From contig NZ_CP029206.1 in assembly GCF_003101015.1 (NCBI RefSeq), forward strand, positions 1,313,001 to 1,377,000: 64,000 nucleotides of DNA. Reading direction: 5' to 3'. The translations under genes and the position numbers were made by a program. The notes under the pieces were generated by a model. That model was not told the origin of the DNA. It did no database searches and saw only the letters and a program-made list of their open reading frames with translations. Origin of the DNA: Actinobacillus porcitonsillarum. GTDB lineage: Bacteria > Pseudomonadota > Gammaproteobacteria > Enterobacterales > Pasteurellaceae. This document shows positions 10,623 through 20,241 of this stretch, piece by piece. The first letter of the stretch is position 1. Each line of letters opens with the position of its first letter.

Positions 10623-11183
10623 TTATTTAACAAAATTTCGTTTATATTTTATATGGCTTTGAATATTTTGCTCGGCATCTTTTCTATCCCAGATTTGTAA
10701 TTCCCACGGATAGTAAAAATTGCTCTCATTTTTAAAATAAATATGAATGCCAACATATTCCTCTTTATCTCTTAAATACCAATTTTTTAAGCCATATTTT
10801 TCTTTCCAATCATCTAAACGTTCCATTATTTGGCTAATCTCTTCGCTTGAAACAATAATTCGAGCCCCGAAAATATCATTCATAATACTATTTACCGGAT
10901 AGCCTTCACTACGGGCTTCAAAACGTTTAATTTTATCTAAAATGGATTCAGAAGCTTTGACTCGATAAAAATAAGGAACATCATAGAGATCCGCTCTAAA
11001 TAGATAGTCGTTAATGGCTTCGTATAAATTTAAGCGATAAGATAAAATATGCTCTATGGGAACTTTAGTTAATGCAAGATTCAAATTGAACTTTCTTAAT
11101 TTTCCGGCAAGAAAATGATCTTCAAAAAAATCAGAATGTAGTTTATTGATTTCTTTTATGAAACATTCAATTTTTTCTAGCAT
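10623..11183 (-). CDS. Divergent RelA/SpoT-fold protein (small alarmone synthetase-like)
   Basis: A 186-residue soluble protein. I see the order of motifs of the RelA/SpoT nucleotidyltransferase domain: YRVKASESILDKIKR (73-87; Arg74, Lys76), NDIFGARIIV (102-111; Asp103, Arg108), YVGIHIYF (143-150) in place of the usual GYxSIH, and WELQIWDRKDA (160-170; Glu161, Gln163) in place of EIQIRT, then SHIKYK. The active-site acids and basics are mostly kept, but the EIQIRT and G-loop regions diverge. No hydrolase (HD), TGS or ACT domain is present. ATG 11183 follows the tsaD stop by 4 nt, so translation is probably coupled. (p)ppGpp synthesis, another pyrophosphate transfer or a toxin role are all possible. 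Confidence 0.6.
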   Translation of the reverse strand: MLEKIECFIKEINKLHSDFFEDHFLAGKLRKFNLNLALTKVPIEHILSYRLNLYEAINDYLFRADLYDVPYFYRVKASESILDKIKRFEARSEGYPVNSIMNDIFGARIIVSSEEISQIMERLDDWKEKYGLKNWYLRDKEEYVGIHIYFKNESNFYYPWELQIWDRKDAEQNIQSHIKYKRNFVK

Positions 11184-11187
11184 AATA

Positions 11188-12219
11188 TTACTCAATTTGG
11201 GGCAATTCCACCATTGGCCAGCGTGGTTTTACGCTGACACTTAAATCGCTTCTTTCGCCGTGTTTTAAACGTACAAAACCGGCATAAGCAATCATTGCAC
11301 CGTTATCGGTACAAAACTGTGGGCGGGGGTAATATACTTCGCCTTTTAAGTTCTTCATCATAGTCGCAAGATCTGCTCGAAGCTGCTTATTGGCACTCAC
11401 ACCGCCCGCCATCACTAAGCGTTTATAACCGGTTTGTTGTAAAGCACGTTTGCATTTAATAATAATCGTATCCACAACGGCTTGTTGGAAAGCGTGAGCA
11501 ATATCGCAACGTGTTTGTTCATCTAACTGACCATTTTCATCTAAGTTTGCGTTAATCGTATTTGCAGCAAAAGTTTTTAACCCCGAAAAGCTAAAATCTA
11601 ACCCCGGTCGATCAGTCATCGGGCGAGGAAAAACAAAACGATTTGGCGTGCCTTTTTCGGCAAGTTTAGAAACAGCTACGCCGGCAGGGTAGTCTAAGCC
11701 AAGTAATTTCCCTGTTTTATCAAAAGCTTCGCCTGCCGCATCATCAATGGATTCGCCGAGTAATTCATATTGCCCAACGCCTTCAACTTTAACCAGTTGC
11801 GTGTGTCCGCCCGAAATCAGCAAGGCAACAAAAGGAAATTCAGGTGGATTTTCTTCTAACATCGGTGCAAGTAAATGCCCCTCCATATGATGAACGCCAA
11901 GAGCAGGTTTATCCCACGCATAGGCTAATGAACGGGCGATAGTTGAACCAACCAATAATGCACCAACTAATCCCGGTCCGGCAGTATAAGCCACACCGTC
12001 AATATCACAAGCGGTCAAATTTGCATCTTTTAATGCAGCTTGAATAAGGGGCAACGTCTTGCGTATATGATCGCGAGAAGCTAATTCAGGAACAACACCG
12101 CCATAATCCGCATGCATATCTATTTGGCTATAAAGTTGATTTGCGATTAAGCCTTGTTCTTCATCATAAATCGCAACGCCGGTTTCATCGCAAGAGGTTT
12201 CGATACCTAAAATTTTCAT
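11188..12219 (-). CDS. tsaD: tRNA N6-adenosine threonylcarbamoyltransferase TsaD
   Basis: A 343-residue ASKHA-fold protein that transfers threonylcarbamoyl to A37 of ANN-decoding tRNAs, with TsaB and TsaE. The N-terminal [19 protein letters not shown], the metal-binding HHMEGH with His111 and His115, [16 protein letters not shown], and [11 protein letters not shown] near the C-terminus are all present. Length is usual. It heads a minus-strand string with the RelA/SpoT-like gene, the GT25 gene, cyaY and recQ. An almost perfect Apl-type USS (ACAAGCGGTCAAATTTGC) is inside its coding sequence near 12006. Confidence 0.98.
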   Translation of the reverse strand: MKILGIETSCDETGVAIYDEEQGLIANQLYSQIDMHADYGGVVPELASRDHIRKTLPLIQAALKDANLTACDIDGVAYTAGPGLVGALLVGSTIARSLAYAWDKPALGVHHMEGHLLAPMLEENPPEFPFVALLISGGHTQLVKVEGVGQYELLGESIDDAAGEAFDKTGKLLGLDYPAGVAVSKLAEKGTPNRFVFPRPMTDRPGLDFSFSGLKTFAANTINANLDENGQLDEQTRCDIAHAFQQAVVDTIIIKCKRALQQTGYKRLVMAGGVSANKQLRADLATMMKNLKGEVYYPRPQFCTDNGAMIAYAGFVRLKHGERSDLSVSVKPRWPMVELPQIE

Positions 12220-12244
12220 GTTTTATGATTAGATTAAATATGAA

Positions 12245-12290
12245 ACCACGGATAGCAAAATAACAACGGTTGTTATCCGATATCCGTGGT
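12245..12290 (-). terminator. Nested palindrome between bamD and tsaD
   Basis: The outer arms ACCACGGATA (12245-12254) and TATCCGTGGT (12281-12290) pair perfectly. The inner arms ATAACAAC (12260-12267) and GTTGTTAT (12269-12276) pair perfectly around one base. The inner hairpin or the whole cruciform lies downstream of bamD and ahead of tsaD. It most likely terminates bamD transcription, although the following T-run is weak. Confidence 0.55.
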
Positions 12291-12317
12291 ATAAATTAGA
12301 ACGAAAACAATGACTAA

Positions 12318-13100
12318 TTAGAATTGTTCGCTATATTCAGGTTTAGTAATTGTTGGGAACTCTTTATTTTTATTTGCTTCGATCATTGAAGCAACTTTTT
12401 CAGCAGAATCATTTAACCCCATTTTCTCAAACGCTTTTTGCATATAAGGTAATGCTTCTAAAGTTGGTTTGTTATCAGGGTAGAAATTCATCATTTCTTC
12501 TACACGGTTAGCCACAGCAACATAAGCTTCACGCTCGTCATAGAATTTTACAATTTGTAATTCATGTTCGGCTAGACGATTTTTTAAGTAAACCATCCAT
12601 TGTTGTGCTTCTGGTACGTATTTACTGTTTGGAAACTCTTTTACAATAGTTTGGAAGCTACCGTATGCATTACGTACAGAATCTGTTGAACGTGATGAAC
12701 GATTTACACCAAAGAAATCTTGAATAAAGTTATCGCCTAAGCGAGCATTAGATAATGCCGCTAGATAGAATACGTAATCCATTTGTGGGCTGTTTGGATA
12801 AGCACGAACAAAACGTTCAGCAATATCTAATGCTTTGTAGTATTCGCCAATTTTATATTGTGCATAGATAAGGCTTAATTGGGTTTGTTCGCCAAATTGA
12901 CTTTGTTGCCCACCTTTTGTTCCAACCGCATCTAAGTAACGGATAGCAGAGTTATAATCTCCGTCTTGTAAATAAGTTTGCCCTTTGCTGTAAAGATCTT
13001 GAGCAGAAGCTTCTTCAAGTTCTTTATTTGCATTACTTGAACAGCCTACAACGAGAAGTCCGGCTAAGATCAAGGAAGCAAGAGAAGTAAATTTACGCAT
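12318..13100 (-). CDS. bamD: Outer membrane assembly lipoprotein BamD
   Basis: A 260-residue lipoprotein. The signal peptide [19 protein letters not shown] ends in a lipobox VVGC with Cys20. The mature part is helical TPR-like repeats ([26 protein letters not shown], then [23 protein letters not shown] and [21 protein letters not shown]). BamD is the essential partner of BamA in inserting beta-barrel proteins into the outer membrane; in Haemophilus it was first named ComL. It is divergent from rluD, the conserved order in this family, with about 155 bp between. A nested palindrome follows it. Confidence 0.96.
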   Translation of the reverse strand: MRKFTSLASLILAGLLVVGCSSNANKELEEASAQDLYSKGQTYLQDGDYNSAIRYLDAVGTKGGQQSQFGEQTQLSLIYAQYKIGEYYKALDIAERFVRAYPNSPQMDYVFYLAALSNARLGDNFIQDFFGVNRSSRSTDSVRNAYGSFQTIVKEFPNSKYVPEAQQWMVYLKNRLAEHELQIVKFYDEREAYVAVANRVEEMMNFYPDNKPTLEALPYMQKAFEKMGLNDSAEKVASMIEANKNKEFPTITKPEYSEQF

Positions 13101-13255
13101 AATGAATTACCTTTATAGATAAAAAAGTGTCTATGATCAAAAGTTAATGTACAATAGTCATATTGACTCATGGCACTTTGTTAAGTTCATACGAATTGCC
13201 CTTATTTTATAGTACGCTCATAAATAAGCAACAGACAAATTGGAATTTATAGTTA

Positions 13256-14233
13256 ATGACGCAACAAATTACTTTAACTGCTGAGGTTTCAGCAGATTTA
13301 TTGGGAGCAAGATTAGATCAAGCACTTGCTCAATTATTTCCCGATTACTCACGTTCTCGCTTAAAAGTATGGATTGAAAATGATCAGGTTTGGGTAAACG
13401 GTAAGATCGTGAATAAAGCCCGAGAAAAAGTTTTCGGTGGAGAATTAATTGAAGTTCAAGCGGAAGTGGAAGAAGAAGTCCGTTTTGAACCGCAAAATAT
13501 TCCGTTAAATATCGTGTATGAAGATGATGATATTATCGTCATCAATAAACCTAAAGATTTAGTGGTACATCCAGGAGCAGGAAACCCGGACGGTACAGTG
13601 TTAAACGCTTTACTATATCATTACCCACCGATTGCTGAAGTTCCTCGAGCAGGGATTGTGCATCGTCTAGATAAAGATACTACGGGGTTAATGGTCGTGG
13701 CAAAAAACATTCCGGCACAAACCCATCTGGTTACTGCATTACAAAAACGCCAGATTACTCGTGAATATGAAGCGATTGCTAGTGGCATTATGACGCAAGG
13801 CGGTAAAGTCGATGAGCCGATGGCTCGTCACCCAACGAAACGTACGGCAATGGCAGTACATCCAATGGGAAAACCTGCGGTTACGCATTACCGAATTATG
13901 GAGCGTTTTAGAAACTATACTCGCTTGCGCCTACGTTTAGAAACGGGGCGTACACACCAAATTCGTGTCCATATGGCACACATTGCTCACCCGTTATTAG
14001 GTGATCAGCTTTATGGAGGGCGACCTCGTCCACCAAAAGGGGCTAGCGAAGCGTTTTTAGCGGTATTAAGAGGTTTCCAGCGTCAGGCATTACACGCAAC
14101 AATGCTGCGTCTTGAGCACCCGATTACCGGTGAATTGATGGAATGGCATGCGCCATTACCTGATGATTTTGTTGAGTTAGTTGAGGCTTTAAAAGCGGAT
14201 TATGAGCTTTATAAAGATCAACTCGATTATTAA
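13256..14233 (+). CDS. rluD: 23S rRNA pseudouridine synthase RluD
   Basis: A 325-residue RluA-family enzyme making pseudouridines 1911, 1915 and 1917 in helix 69 of 23S rRNA. Residues 15-75 are an S4 RNA-binding domain (RLDQALAQLFPDYSRSRLKVWIEN). The catalytic aspartate is Asp139 in GIVHRLDKDTTGLM, matching the E. coli position, and TGRTHQIRVHMAHI is present. The ATG at 13256 has only a weak ribosome site (GGA). It is divergent from bamD. Confidence 0.97.
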   Translation: MTQQITLTAEVSADLLGARLDQALAQLFPDYSRSRLKVWIENDQVWVNGKIVNKAREKVFGGELIEVQAEVEEEVRFEPQNIPLNIVYEDDDIIVINKPKDLVVHPGAGNPDGTVLNALLYHYPPIAEVPRAGIVHRLDKDTTGLMVVAKNIPAQTHLVTALQKRQITREYEAIASGIMTQGGKVDEPMARHPTKRTAMAVHPMGKPAVTHYRIMERFRNYTRLRLRLETGRTHQIRVHMAHIAHPLLGDQLYGGRPRPPKGASEAFLAVLRGFQRQALHATMLRLEHPITGELMEWHAPLPDDFVELVEALKADYELYKDQLDY

Positions 14234-14381
14234 AATCACATTTTCTTCTCGTTAAATAGCAGAAATTATGCTATTTTAGCGAACAATTTTTTCTATCCTG
14301 CTTGTTACATGTTGTTACATGGAATGGTAGTGGTAGGAAATTTAACGATTTTATTTTAACTTATTGATTTAAGGAGCTTTT

Positions 14382-14687
14382 ATGCAACAAGGTAGCGGTT
14401 TAGAGATGTTAGTCATTCTTGCAGTGTTCGGTATCATTTTCTATTTTATGATTTATCGTCCACAAGCAAAACGCCAAAAAGAACAGCGTGAATTACTTTC
14501 TAATCTTGCAAAAGGCGATGAAATCCTCACAAGTGGTGGCTTAATCGGTAGAATTACAAAAGTCAGTGCTGAAAGTGAGAATGTTGTAATGGCATTAAAT
14601 GACAATAATGAAGTCATGATTTCTCGTAATTTCGTTGTCGCAAAATTACCAAAAGGGACAATGAAAGCATTAAAAGATCAGCAATAA
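14382..14687 (+). CDS. yajC: Sec translocon accessory subunit YajC
   Basis: A 101-residue single-pass inner-membrane protein with an N-terminal transmembrane helix (LEMLVILAVFGIIFYFMIYRPQAKRQKEQ) and a small cytoplasmic domain (LAKGDEILTSGGLIGRI). YajC associates with SecD-SecF and modulates SecYEG. An AAGGAG ribosome site precedes the ATG. tgt and queA, often upstream in other bacteria, are absent here. A terminator-like hairpin separates it from secD, so its mRNA may exceed that of secDF. Confidence 0.95.
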   Translation: MQQGSGLEMLVILAVFGIIFYFMIYRPQAKRQKEQRELLSNLAKGDEILTSGGLIGRITKVSAESENVVMALNDNNEVMISRNFVVAKLPKGTMKALKDQQ

Positions 14688-14704
14688 TTTCATATTCATA
14701 TATG

Positions 14705-14737
14705 ATGCCTACTGGAACAATTCAGTGGGCATTTTTT
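14705..14737 (+). terminator. Attenuator/terminator between yajC and secD
   Basis: ATGCCTACTG (14705-14714) pairs with CAGTGGGCAT (14723-14732) with one G-T pair, followed by six T. It lies inside the yajC-secD-secF cluster, so it probably acts as a partial terminator. Confidence 0.7.
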
Positions 14738-14756
14738 ACTCAATGGGAGAATTAGT

Positions 14757-16604
14757 GTGTTAAATCGTTTCCCGTTATGGAAGAACTTGATGATTATCTT
14801 TGTGGTACTCATCGGCAGTTTATATGCTCTTCCTAACTTATATGGCGAAGATCCATCGGTTCAAGTTTCAGGAACTCGTGGTCAACAAGCTACCACAGAA
14901 ACTCTTGCTCAAGTACATAATGCGCTTGACGCATTAAATATCAAACCAAAATCCAGTGTATTGGAAAATGGCTCTATTTTGGTTCGTTTAGAAAAAGATG
15001 AACAACAACTTCCGGCAAAAGAAAAAATTGCAGAAGTGTTGGGCGATAAATATTCTGTTGCATTAAACCTTGCGCCGGCAACACCAACATGGCTAACAGA
15101 TATTGGCGGCAGCCCAATGAAACGTGGTCTGGATTTGCGTGGTGGTGTTCGCTTCTTAATGGAAGTGGACATGAAAACGGCAATGGAAAAACAGCAAGAA
15201 AGCTTGCAAGATGCTTTACGTTTAGAATTACGTAAAGAAAAAATTCAGTATAAAGCGGTTAAAAAAGGCGAAAATTTTGCAACGATCATCGAATTTGCGG
15301 ATAGTGATGCAGCAGATAAAGCGGTTCGTTATGTAAAACGTATGCATACAACGCTTGAAGCAAGCTATAACTCGCCAACTGAAGTGACATTTGCACTTTC
15401 AGCAACAGGTTTATCGACAACTCGCGATACAGCCATTGAGCAAAACTTATCGATTTTACGTAAACGTGTTGAAGAGTTAGGCGTATCTGAACCGACTATT
15501 CAACGTCAAGGTGCTGATCGTATCGTAGTTGAACTACCTGGGGTACAAGATACTGCTCGAGCAAAAGAACTACTTGGGGCAACAGCAACGCTTGAATTCC
15601 GTTTAGTGAATGAAAGTGTGAATGCTGAGGCGGCTGCTCGTGGTATTGTTCCTGCCGATTCGGAATTACAACATACCCGTGATGAACGTCCGGTTGTGTT
15701 AAAACGTAAACCGGCTTTAGGTGGTGAGCATATTATTGATGCGAGTGCAGGTAAAGATGAAAGAGGTTTGCCACAGGTAAGTATCAAGCTAGATCGTGAA
15801 GGTGGCGATCAAATGGCGGATATGACAAAAGCCGCAGTGGGTAAAGCAATGGCAACACTTTATAGTGAGTTTAAAGATTCAGGTCGCCGTGATGCAAACG
15901 GTAAAGTAATTCTTGAAAAACGTACTGAAGTGATTAACGTTGCTACCGTAAACTCACGTTTAGGAAGCCAGTTCCAAATTACTGGGATTAACTCAGCGGC
16001 TGAAGCACAAAACCTTGCAGTATTATTACGCTCAGGTGCATTAATTGCGCCAATCGTTATCGTTGAAGAGCGTACAGTTGGTGCATCTCTTGGGGCGGAT
16101 AACGTTCAAAAAGGGATGGAAGCAGGGATGTATGGTTTAGTATTAACCATTATCTTCTGTTTAGTTTACTACAAAATGTTCGGTATCTTTGCGTCTGTTG
16201 CTTTAACCGTTAATATGATTTTAACCGTAGGCTTAATGTCATTGATTGGCGCAACATTAACCATGCCGGGGATTGCCGGTATTGTACTTGCCGTAGGGAT
16301 GTCTGTGGATGCGAACGTATTGATTTATGAGCGTATCAAAGAAGAACTACGTAATGGACGTTCAGTGCAACAAGCGATTAGTGAAGGTTATAACGGAGCA
16401 TTTACCTCAATTTTTGACTCGAACTTGACAACGATACTGACTTCATTAGTCCTTTATGCAGTAGGAACTGGTCCGGTTAAAGGCTTTGCGGTAACACTTG
16501 CATTAGGTGTTATGATTTCAATGTTCACAGCGATTACCGGAACACGTATGCTTGTAAACTGGGTATATGGCGGTAATAAACGTGTGAAAAAACTTTGGAT
16601 TTAA
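14757..16604 (+). CDS. secD: Protein translocase subunit SecD
   Basis: A 615-residue RND-type membrane protein that uses the proton gradient to complete protein export through SecYEG. The start is GTG 14757 (VLNRFPLWKNLM), chosen for GGGAGA 6 nt upstream and the match to family N-termini. One membrane helix at 8-26, a large periplasmic P1 domain, the motif MKRGLDLRGGVRFLMEVD (about residues 121-138), and five C-terminal helices with GMSVDANVLIYERIKEEL and TTILTSLVLYAVGTGPVKGFAVTLALG are visible. secF follows after 10 bp. Confidence 0.97.
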   Translation: MLNRFPLWKNLMIIFVVLIGSLYALPNLYGEDPSVQVSGTRGQQATTETLAQVHNALDALNIKPKSSVLENGSILVRLEKDEQQLPAKEKIAEVLGDKYSVALNLAPATPTWLTDIGGSPMKRGLDLRGGVRFLMEVDMKTAMEKQQESLQDALRLELRKEKIQYKAVKKGENFATIIEFADSDAADKAVRYVKRMHTTLEASYNSPTEVTFALSATGLSTTRDTAIEQNLSILRKRVEELGVSEPTIQRQGADRIVVELPGVQDTARAKELLGATATLEFRLVNESVNAEAAARGIVPADSELQHTRDERPVVLKRKPALGGEHIIDASAGKDERGLPQVSIKLDREGGDQMADMTKAAVGKAMATLYSEFKDSGRRDANGKVILEKRTEVINVATVNSRLGSQFQITGINSAAEAQNLAVLLRSGALIAPIVIVEERTVGASLGADNVQKGMEAGMYGLVLTIIFCLVYYKMFGIFASVALTVNMILTVGLMSLIGATLTMPGIAGIVLAVGMSVDANVLIYERIKEELRNGRSVQQAISEGYNGAFTSIFDSNLTTILTSLVLYAVGTGPVKGFAVTLALGVMISMFTAITGTRMLVNWVYGGNKRVKKLWI

Positions 16605-16614
16605 GGTGGCATAA

Positions 16615-17589
16615 ATGGCAACAATTCAAAAAGAAAAAGATGCTTCGGAGATTAAACTACCCTATAAGCTGATTCCATTTATGAAATACCGTTATGTGGG
16701 ATTTGTTTTTTCTCTCATCCTTACGGCGCTTTGTATTTTTTCAATTGCAACGAAAGGATTTAACTGGGGATTAGATTTCACGGGTGGTACGGTAATTGAA
16801 ACGAGTTTCTCTCAACCTGCAGATTTAGAGAAAGTGCGCTCAACCTTAGAGAAAAATGGTTATGGAAGTGCACTCGTTCAAACAACGGGTAGTCAAAAAG
16901 ATATCATGATCCGCTTACCGGCATCAGCAGGCGATAAAGATCTGGGTAATAAGATTATGAATATGGTTCATCAAGATCTTGATGCCGGTGCAACGATCAA
17001 AAGCGTGGAATTCGTAGGACCAAACGTAGGTGAAGAACTTACTCAAGGTGCGATCTATGCGACCTTGGCAACTCTGGGTATGTTACTACTTTATGTAGGA
17101 ACACGCTTTGAGGTGAGAATGGCATTCGGCGGTATCTTAGCGCTTTTCCACGATGTAATGGTAACATTGGGCGTATTCTCATTTTTACAAATTGAGATTG
17201 ACTTAACCTTTGTGGCTGCGATTCTATCGGTGGTAGGTTACTCGTTAAATGACTCTATTGTTGTGTTTGACCGTGTAAGGGAAAACTTCAGTAAAATTCG
17301 CCGAGTAAGCTCCATTGAAGTTATTGATATTTCATTAAGCCAAACCTTATCAAGAACATTAATGACCTCAATTACTACGCTTTTTGTGGTCGCAGCGTTA
17401 TATTGGTTTGGTGGTCCGACAATTCATAACTTCTCATTAGCGTTATTGATTGGTATCGGTTTTGGTACTTACTCATCAATCTATATCGCTATTGGTGTCG
17501 CACTTCAATTAGGTTTAGATAGAGAACATATGAATAAACCTGTTGTTGAAAAAGAAGGTGCGAATACGGAATCATTTATTGATTACTAA
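16615..17589 (+). CDS. secF: Protein translocase subunit SecF
   Basis: A 324-residue partner of SecD. It has an N-terminal helix, the motif GLDFTGGTVIE around residue 51, and the C-terminal five-helix RND block with VVGYSLNDSIVVFDRVREN and TSITTLFVVAALYWFGG. AAGGTGG overlaps the end of secD, so the pair is translationally close. A strong terminator follows. Length and motif spacing are ordinary for the family. Confidence 0.97.
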   Translation: MATIQKEKDASEIKLPYKLIPFMKYRYVGFVFSLILTALCIFSIATKGFNWGLDFTGGTVIETSFSQPADLEKVRSTLEKNGYGSALVQTTGSQKDIMIRLPASAGDKDLGNKIMNMVHQDLDAGATIKSVEFVGPNVGEELTQGAIYATLATLGMLLLYVGTRFEVRMAFGGILALFHDVMVTLGVFSFLQIEIDLTFVAAILSVVGYSLNDSIVVFDRVRENFSKIRRVSSIEVIDISLSQTLSRTLMTSITTLFVVAALYWFGGPTIHNFSLALLIGIGFGTYSSIYIAIGVALQLGLDREHMNKPVVEKEGANTESFIDY

Positions 17590-17637
17590 AATTAGTTATT
17601 GATTATAATCTATGCAATGGTTATAATCTCCACATTA

Positions 17638-17676
17638 AAAGGGCAAGAATTTTCTTGCCCTTTGTCGTTTTTTATT
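17638..17676 (+). terminator. Terminator of the yajC-secDF cluster
   Basis: AAAGGGCAAGAA (17638-17649) pairs with TTCTTGCCCTTT (17652-17663), a 12-bp stem with a tight loop, then a T-rich tract ending TTTTTT. Confidence 0.85.
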
Positions 17677-17736
17677 TTGGTAGTGAGATTGGCTCTCATT
17701 TTTTATCTAAGTTTATTTAAGTTCAGGAGAACAAAT

Positions 17737-18240
17737 ATGTTACAAAAATCGATCATTGATAAACTCAATGAACAGATTAACTTAGAATTCTATTCTTCTA
17801 ACGTTTATCTACAAATGTCTGCTTGGTGTTCAAAAAATGGTTTTGCAGGCGCAGCGGAATTTTTATTACGCCACGCAGATGAAGAACTAGAGCATATGCA
17901 AAAGTTGTTTGATTATGTTTGTGAAACAGGTGCAATGCCACTTTTAGGTAAAATTGAAGCACCTTGCAAAGAGTATGCCTCATTAAAAGAGTTATTTGAT
18001 ATTGTTTTTGAACACGAAAAATTTGTTACCTCAAAAATCAATGAATTAGTTGAAGTGACTTTTGCCGCTAAAGATTATTCAACCTTTAATTTCTTACAAT
18101 GGTATGTTGCTGAACAGCACGAAGAAGAGAAATTATTTGGCGAGATTCTCGATAAATTTGTGGTTGCAGGCGAAACCGGTAAATCACTTTACTTCATCGA
18201 TAAAGATTTAGAAACCTTAGATCAACAAGGAGCGGCATAA
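17737..18240 (+). CDS. Non-heme ferritin, first of a tandem pair
   Basis: A 167-residue FtnA-type four-helix ferritin that oxidises Fe2+ and stores iron in a 24-mer shell. The start is ATG 17737 with CAGGAGA upstream; the longer frame upstream covers the secF terminator and is rejected. Ferroxidase ligands are visible in [15 protein letters not shown] (Glu17 region), [12 protein letters not shown] (Glu/His), [12 protein letters not shown] and [13 protein letters not shown]. The second ferritin gene overlaps its stop by one base (TAATG), so the two are translationally coupled and may form mixed shells. Two clustered ferritin genes are also known in Haemophilus. Confidence 0.95.
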   Translation: MLQKSIIDKLNEQINLEFYSSNVYLQMSAWCSKNGFAGAAEFLLRHADEELEHMQKLFDYVCETGAMPLLGKIEAPCKEYASLKELFDIVFEHEKFVTSKINELVEVTFAAKDYSTFNFLQWYVAEQHEEEKLFGEILDKFVVAGETGKSLYFIDKDLETLDQQGAA

Positions 18241-18737
18241 TGTTATCGCAAAATATCATCAAATATTTAAATGATCAGCTTAATTTAGAATTTTACTCGT
18301 CAAATGTTTATCTGCAAATGTCTGCTTGGGCGGATAACAACGGTTTTGCCGGTGCTGCGAAATTCTTAAAAGCGCACGCAATGGAAGAAATGGAGCATAT
18401 GCGCCGCCTATTTACTTATTTAAATGAAACAGGCGCATTAGCGGAAATTTATGCGATTGAAGCACCTCAAGCAGAGTACAACTCTCTAAAATCGCTATTT
18501 GAGATTGTGTTAGAACACGAAAAGCACGTTACGGCTAAAATTAATGAGCTTGTGGGTGTTTCGTTTGAAGCAAAAGATTATTCAACGTTTAATTTCTTAC
18601 AATGGTACGTGGCAGAACAGCACGAAGAAGAGTATTTATTTAATTCGATTTTAGATAAATTCAAACTTCTTGGCGAAGATGGCAAAGCGTTATACTATAT
18701 TGATAAGGATTTAGAAAAAATGGCGGCGAGCCACTAA
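18240..18737 (+). CDS. Non-heme ferritin, second of a tandem pair
   Basis: A 165-residue ferritin clearly paralogous to the upstream one (shared [32 protein letters not shown] and LYYIDKDLE). Ferroxidase acids are kept: [32 protein letters not shown]. The ATG overlaps the upstream stop codon. The two differ mainly in the inter-helix loops and C-terminus, consistent with distinct subunit roles, but this is not shown. A USS-derived terminator follows. No convincing Fur box was found upstream of the pair. Confidence 0.95.
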   Translation: MLSQNIIKYLNDQLNLEFYSSNVYLQMSAWADNNGFAGAAKFLKAHAMEEMEHMRRLFTYLNETGALAEIYAIEAPQAEYNSLKSLFEIVLEHEKHVTAKINELVGVSFEAKDYSTFNFLQWYVAEQHEEEYLFNSILDKFKLLGEDGKALYYIDKDLEKMAASH

Positions 18738-18760
18738 TTTTAAATCGCTTTGAAGGAATC

Positions 18761-18820
18761 AAGCGGTCTAATTTCTCTTATTTTTTGCAAATGAGGGCAT
18801 AAATTAGACCGCTTTTCTTT
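18761..18820 (+). terminator. Terminator built from an inverted USS pair
   Basis: AAGCGGTCTAATTT (18761-18774) is perfectly inverted as AAATTAGACCGCTT (18801-18814), then TTTCTTT. Each arm carries the core of the Apl-type uptake sequence, so one element may serve both DNA uptake and termination of the ferritin operon. Confidence 0.8.
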
Positions 18821-18898
18821 CTAATGCATCGCAAACGTTTGCTTAAGTTGTTTCATTTATGTAAAATTTGCCCCTATTTTGTTTTCTTAGAGGTTCTT

Positions 18899-20200
18899 AT
18901 GTCTTTATTTAAATTTGAAGAACGTGGCACTAATTCTCGCCAAGAAATTGTTGCGGGTTTAACCACTTTCTTAGCAATGGTTTATTCCATTATTGTTGTA
19001 CCTGGAATGTTAAGCCAAGCAGGATTTCCGGCTGAATCAGTTTTTATCGCAACTTGTTTGGTTTCAGGCTTAGGTTCAATTCTGATTGGCTTATGGGCTA
19101 ATGTACCAATGGCAATTGGTAGCGCCATTTCCTTAACAGCTTTTACTGCATTTAGCTTAGTACTAGGGCAAGGTATTTCTATTCCTGTTGCGCTTGGTGC
19201 AATTTTCTTAATGGGGGCGGTGTTTACCCTTATTTCTGTAACCGGTATTCGTGCTTGGATTTTACGTAATCTACCTTCAAGCATTGCTCACGGGGCAGGT
19301 ATTGGGATTGGTTTGTTCTTATTACTAATTGCAGCAACCAATGTGAAATTAGTGATTAACAGTGGCATTGCTATTCCAGTAAAAATGGGCGATTTTACCT
19401 CTTTCCCTGTGATTATGTCATTGCTTGGCTTAGCGGCAATTATTGGGCTTGAAAAATTAAAAGTAAAAGGCTCTATTTTATGGGTAATTATTGCCATCAC
19501 GATTATTGGTTTAATTTTTGACCAAGATGTGAAATATGCCGGTTTCTTCAAAATGCCAAGTTTTGGTGAGCAATCGCTTTTCCTCCAATTAGACATTATG
19601 GGCGCACTAAATACAGCGATTTTACCGGTAGTATTTGCGTTAGTAATGACAGCGATTTTTGATGCGACAGGCACTATTCGTGCCGTTGCAGGGCAAGCTA
19701 ACTTACTCGATAAAGACGGACAAATTATCAATGGCGGACGAGCTTTAACTTCAGACTCATTAGGTTCAGTATTCTCAGGATTATTTGGTACAGCACCGGC
19801 AGCGGTTTATATTGAATCTGCTGCAGGTACAGCCGTTGGCGGTAAAACAGGTTTAACCTCTGTGGTTGTGGGTATTGGCTTCTTGCTTATGCTTTTTTTC
19901 CAACCATTAGCATTTTTAGTACCAAGTTATGCGACAGCACCGGCATTGATGTACGTAGGTTTATTGATGTTAAGCAATGTATCGAAATTAGATTTTGATG
20001 ATTTCGTAGGCGCAATGGCAGGGCTTGTGTGTGCGGTATTTATTGTTTTAACTGCAAATATTGTAACCGGTATCATGCTTGGCTTTGCAAGTTTAGTGAT
20101 TGGTCGAGTTATTTCAGGCGAATTTAAAAAGCTAAATATCGGAACAGTCATTATTGCAATCATTTTAGTCGCATTCTATGCGTTTGAATTGGCGATTTAA
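18899..20200 (+). CDS. NCS2-family purine permease (AzgA/AdeP type)
   Basis: A 433-residue transporter with about 13 hydrophobic segments. ATG 18899 is used, with AGAGG upstream; a longer frame from 18824 has no ribosome site. The N-terminal [36 protein letters not shown] and the motif [23 protein letters not shown] (around 304-326) are typical of the AzgA subgroup, which takes up adenine, guanine or hypoxanthine by proton symport. Several membrane positions differ from E. coli AdeP and GhxP (for example [10 protein letters not shown] in place of LAPAMGLNAF), so the substrate is open. Confidence 0.85.
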   Translation: MSLFKFEERGTNSRQEIVAGLTTFLAMVYSIIVVPGMLSQAGFPAESVFIATCLVSGLGSILIGLWANVPMAIGSAISLTAFTAFSLVLGQGISIPVALGAIFLMGAVFTLISVTGIRAWILRNLPSSIAHGAGIGIGLFLLLIAATNVKLVINSGIAIPVKMGDFTSFPVIMSLLGLAAIIGLEKLKVKGSILWVIIAITIIGLIFDQDVKYAGFFKMPSFGEQSLFLQLDIMGALNTAILPVVFALVMTAIFDATGTIRAVAGQANLLDKDGQIINGGRALTSDSLGSVFSGLFGTAPAAVYIESAAGTAVGGKTGLTSVVVGIGFLLMLFFQPLAFLVPSYATAPALMYVGLLMLSNVSKLDFDDFVGAMAGLVCAVFIVLTANIVTGIMLGFASLVIGRVISGEFKKLNIGTVIIAIILVAFYAFELAI

Positions 20201-20212
20201 TTGAATATAAAT

Positions 20213-20241
20213 AACGGCTACTTTCGTAGCCGTTTCTTTTT
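20213..20241. terminator. Bidirectional terminator
   Basis: AACGGCTAC (20213-20221) and GTAGCCGTT (20226-20234) pair around TTTC, with TCTTTTTTA after. It separates the convergent permease and phosphoesterase genes. Confidence 0.8.

Noticed and set aside
17677-17736. Possible Fur box upstream of the ferritin genes
   Set aside because: Only a weak TGAG...CTCA symmetry is present; there is no convincing match to the 19-bp Fur consensus.
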